Assembly: GCA_035222895.1 (NCBI GenBank)
Contig: JAVYIG010000066.1
Coordinates: 234,501 to 298,500 of the forward strand
Direction: 5' to 3'
Length of the DNA stretch: 64,000 bases
DNA from: Strongylocentrotus droebachiensis
Taxonomy: Eukaryota > Echinodermata > Echinoidea > Camarodonta > Strongylocentrotidae
Under the pieces are notes generated by a model that saw nothing but the letters and a program-made list of their open reading frames with translations, was not told where the DNA came from and ran no database searches. How positions within the stretch are numbered: the stretch's first letter is position 1; every line of letters starts with the position of its first letter. Positions 62,001 to 64,000 of the stretch are shown here, in pieces. The position numbers and the translations under genes were made by a program.

Positions 62001-63231
62001 AACATCCGAACCAGGCCTTTGCGTTCAGTTCGGTTCGGTTCGGTTCGGTTCGGTTCGGAAGTGCCATGTTCGGCGAACTTGCGTTCGGTTCGGTGGTTCG
62101 GCTACAGCACTACTTATCACAAGGGTTGGATTGCCCTTTAGTACATTATTGCATGCATAACCCCTACAGAACTCTAGCATACTACCAAATCATGTAACCA
62201 AACAGTGCTCGTCCTGATGTGGCAGATAAACAAGGTCAGGCTTTGTTCAGATACACAAGCGTTACTGTTCAGCTCTTTTTAACTGTACAATTTACTCAAA
62301 TATTCCACACAGGAAATGCAAGTATTCAGTACCCTGGGCAAGGTCTATTTTCTGCATGTGATACCAATAAACACGTAAACTTGTAAACAATCTCCTACCA
62401 TCAGCCATCAGCAGCTTTGGGATTAAATCCACATTCCAGTCCCTTCCTCTTCCAAATTTTTCATCTGATGGGTCTGGTTTGTTGAACTTTTTGAACAGCT
62501 ACAGTGACAAACAAAAAGGATACACAAGATTAAATAACTCTCGTCAATAATGTATATTTTCAATATCGATGCAATCAAATAACTCTATATACATGTCAGA
62601 AATAAAGACAAATATAGATTTTGTGGCTGACTAATATTAAATTCACACCAATTCTTAACTAATTATGACAAGAAATGTAGGAAAATTTCTAAAATTACGG
62701 GCTAACCTCAATGATATTCACAAATTAAATTGGCACATTGTAGGCCAATACACACAGCTGTGAGCGTATATAAACCATATTTGCATGGGGTGCATGTCGT
62801 CAAAATAGGTATATCCAGGGTACATCATGTGAGCCACCCCTGACAATCCCTTTACAGGATTTTTTTTAAATGTAGGATATAATGAACAATAGCCCGGGTA
62901 GTAATCACTACACTTAAAAAAACTCTGCAGATTTTTTTTTCTTTTTTTCTCAATAGACCCACAACCAAATTTGTTTGTAGTTTAACATCATCATTGGTTT
63001 CATGATATCACATTGCATAATTTGGGTAGCTTGATACAAATCATACATGTTCTCAATTGTTAGGACCAATATAAAAATAAATATCCATTTATGCTAAATA
63101 ATTAAAAAACAATGGGTCGTTACATCAGACAGGGGCGTCAAAGATGCTCCAGCTCCTCCGTAGTATTTCTGACTGTCCATGTGCAGCACCTTTTTGCCGG
63201 CTACAGCCAGCATGCCACTCAGTACACATTC
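50087..63231 (-). CDS. GDI: Rab GDP dissociation inhibitor (5' exon outside window)
   Basis: Extracts GDP-bound prenylated Rab GTPases from membranes and carries them through the cytosol. Eight exons: 63231-63124, 62498-62399, 59035-58898, 58279-58081, 55507-55376, 54233-53962, 51126-50927, 50227-50087. All have AG/GT borders and matching phases, giving 429 residues plus stop. Only about 15 N-terminal residues, the usual first exon with the nucleotide-fold start, are missing to the right. Family hallmarks are present: [60 protein letters not shown] and HFETTCDDI. The end KAAQE with no long Rab escort insert favours GDI over REP. No defect is seen. Intron 62398-59036 carries nested transposons. 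Confidence 0.97.
52539..52895. mobile_element. TACCG-ended MITE in a GDI intron
   Basis: The left end TACCGGAAACCTCTGTGTAT, AAGACGCAC is mirrored by the right end (reverse complement TACCGTAAAGCTCCATGTAT, AAGACGCAC). Both are flanked by TA. This resembles Tc1/mariner-type non-autonomous elements and is related in its ends to 18163-18696. It lies between exons 51126-50927 and 54233-53962, and the interior has no transposase. Confidence 0.8.
55660..55962 (+). repeat. Dispersed repeat ending in ATGCCTCCGGC...GGCATAA
   Basis: The block has ATGCCTCCGCCATGG near its left, GTGACCTCCGAAATTTTACC and TGGGTTCTTGAGATAACGC inside, and ACGGAAGGACAACCCGAAAA then CATAATGCCTCCGGCTACTT at the right. I recall very similar sequences as a widespread repeat in aquatic animal genomes, but that is from memory. 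It is non-coding and lies in GDI intron 58080-55508. Confidence 0.55.
55963..58080. other. Rest of a GDI intron, no other gene seen
   Basis: No splice-flanked frame with a family motif was found. There are short open frames at 57019-57317 on both strands with mirrored positions, which look like chance. No strong repeat was seen. Confidence 0.5.
60695..61760. mobile_element. Second hAT-type element nested inside the first, 1066 bp
   Basis: The ends CAGCGCTCAAAATACAC and (reverse complement) CAGGGCTCAAATTAA are similar. The 8-bp duplication GCGCCTAT flanks both sides (60687-60694 and 61761-61768). CACGGGGGC motifs repeat in both orientations near both ends (60710-60765 and 61683-61737) and would form stems. 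No coding frame is convincing. It is itself split by the element at 61126-61498. Confidence 0.9.
61126..61498. mobile_element. Third-level inverted-repeat element, 373 bp
   Basis: The 12-bp ends CAGGGGCGGATC and GATCCGCCCCTG are perfect inverted repeats, each followed by a C/G run. Inside is a tandem duplication of about 95 bp starting TAGTAGATGCCAGGAAA (61256 and 61350), each copy with GCGGCTCGTGGACGATG. No clear target duplication was found: the flanks AGATGTTG and TGTTTTGG share only TGTT. It resembles the end at 12629. Confidence 0.75.
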
Positions 63232-64000
63232 CTACAAGAAACATGATCACAATGATTAGTACACAATTTGAAACTTCTAACAAAATGATGTCATCACTTA
63301 TGTAGTTCTATCTCGTTTGAACCGAGAAACTGTACATATATATACACATGTATTTAAGGAACATGAGCAGCACGGTAAAAATCTCAAAGGAAACAAGGCT
63401 GATGTACAAAAGTTAAATGGTCCGTTATCAAAAACTTGTACTTCTTGAAAATGTCCACTGTTTTAAAAGCAGATGAGACTATGATCAACAAGAGAAAAAG
63501 GAGTATTTATGCCCTTATCTTGAGTCTACATCAACAGTCATGTCTGCAGTAGCACATGTAGCAATATAAATCTAGTTGACTGTAAAGATTTTTACCCTAC
63601 TCTACTTGTTCCTGATGATAATGAGCTAACATTTTTACATGACAAAAATGCTGACATCTTACGAGAGTTTGGGATGTTAGTTCCGGCTGAAATGCAAAGA
63701 CACTAATACTCTTTTCACACTTGTTTTGCTTAACCCCGTACTTTCCTTAACCCTGGACTATCTTTTTAGGGTTTTACACACGCTTTTTTAGTCCTGTACT
63801 AAGTGCCTATCCCGGAATAAGAAAATTCATGCTGTTCTCACTGCACTTCATTAGCCCCTTACTAGCTGTATAGCGTAAATATTCATTAATTCGCTCCATT
63901 AAGTAGTACTGGACTATTTTAGTTTCTGTTCTCATTTATTTGCTTGGAGACCACAATTGGAGGGTTAGACCTGCTTTCGCTGACATTTTTTTCATTGGCA
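63232..64000. other. Part of the first GDI intron
   Basis: Upstream of the exon that starts at 63231 (acceptor CTTGTAG). I searched for a coding segment giving the usual GDI N-terminus and found none, so the first exon is to the right of the window. The last 300 bp hold short repeated words such as CCCCGTACT and CCTGTACTA, perhaps a repeat remnant. Confidence 0.6.

Larger units (their letters stand above)
60062..62112. mobile_element. Non-autonomous hAT-type element in a GDI intron, about 2.05 kb
   Basis: The ends TAGTGCTGTA and TACAGCACTA are inverted. Both sides are flanked by the 8-bp duplication CTTATCAC (60054-60061 and 62113-62120). Just inside each end are GGTTC repeats (60092-60112 and 62027-62060, plus more at 62077-62097). 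No transposase was found. The body is interrupted by another element (60695-61760). Confidence 0.9.

Overview
This is eukaryotic DNA: about 36-40% G+C by eye, genes split by canonical GT-AG introns, and most of the window non-coding and rich in transposons. The conserved protein is an animal Rab GDP dissociation inhibitor. The dense TACATGTA palindromes, the long poly(G)/poly(C) runs and the mix of repeat families suggest a marine invertebrate. An echinoderm or other invertebrate deuterostome is my best guess, but the species cannot be fixed from the sequence alone.

Layout. (1) 1-5029 holds a minus-strand gene for a type II membrane, P-loop PAPS-dependent sulfotransferase, with two coding exons and an upstream 5'UTR intron. 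Older repeats lie beyond its 3' end. (2) 5030-24500 has no convincing coding exon. It holds a near-perfect 103-bp-arm palindrome, several short inverted-repeat elements, a reverse-transcriptase fossil, and dense TACATGTA motifs. (3) 24677-29765 is a complete autonomous hAT DNA transposon with terminal inverted repeats, an 8-bp target duplication and an apparently intact three-exon transposase. The transposase carries eight tandem 23-residue repeats. (4) 29987-46632 is a patchwork of decayed mobile DNA: foldback structures, a ~95-bp tandem repeat, a 53-bp AACGTT-rich repeat with a related block 8 kb away, a 130-bp satellite that meets an inverted array of its own half-unit, a frameshifted multi-exon element gene, and a possible piggyBac N-terminus. 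(5) 46633-64000 is dominated by a minus-strand Rab GDI gene. Eight exons are in the window and the first lies beyond the right edge. One of its introns carries hAT-type elements nested at least two deep, each with its own 8-bp target duplication, with a third inverted-repeat element inside.

The two host genes are ordinary in role: Golgi sulfation, and recycling of prenylated Rab proteins from membranes. They have no visible link to each other. The most unusual material is in the mobile DNA: the transposase with a recently expanded internal repeat array, the nested insertions in the GDI intron, and the satellite that switches orientation. I saw no CRISPR array, operon, rRNA or convincing tRNA gene, as expected for animal nuclear DNA.
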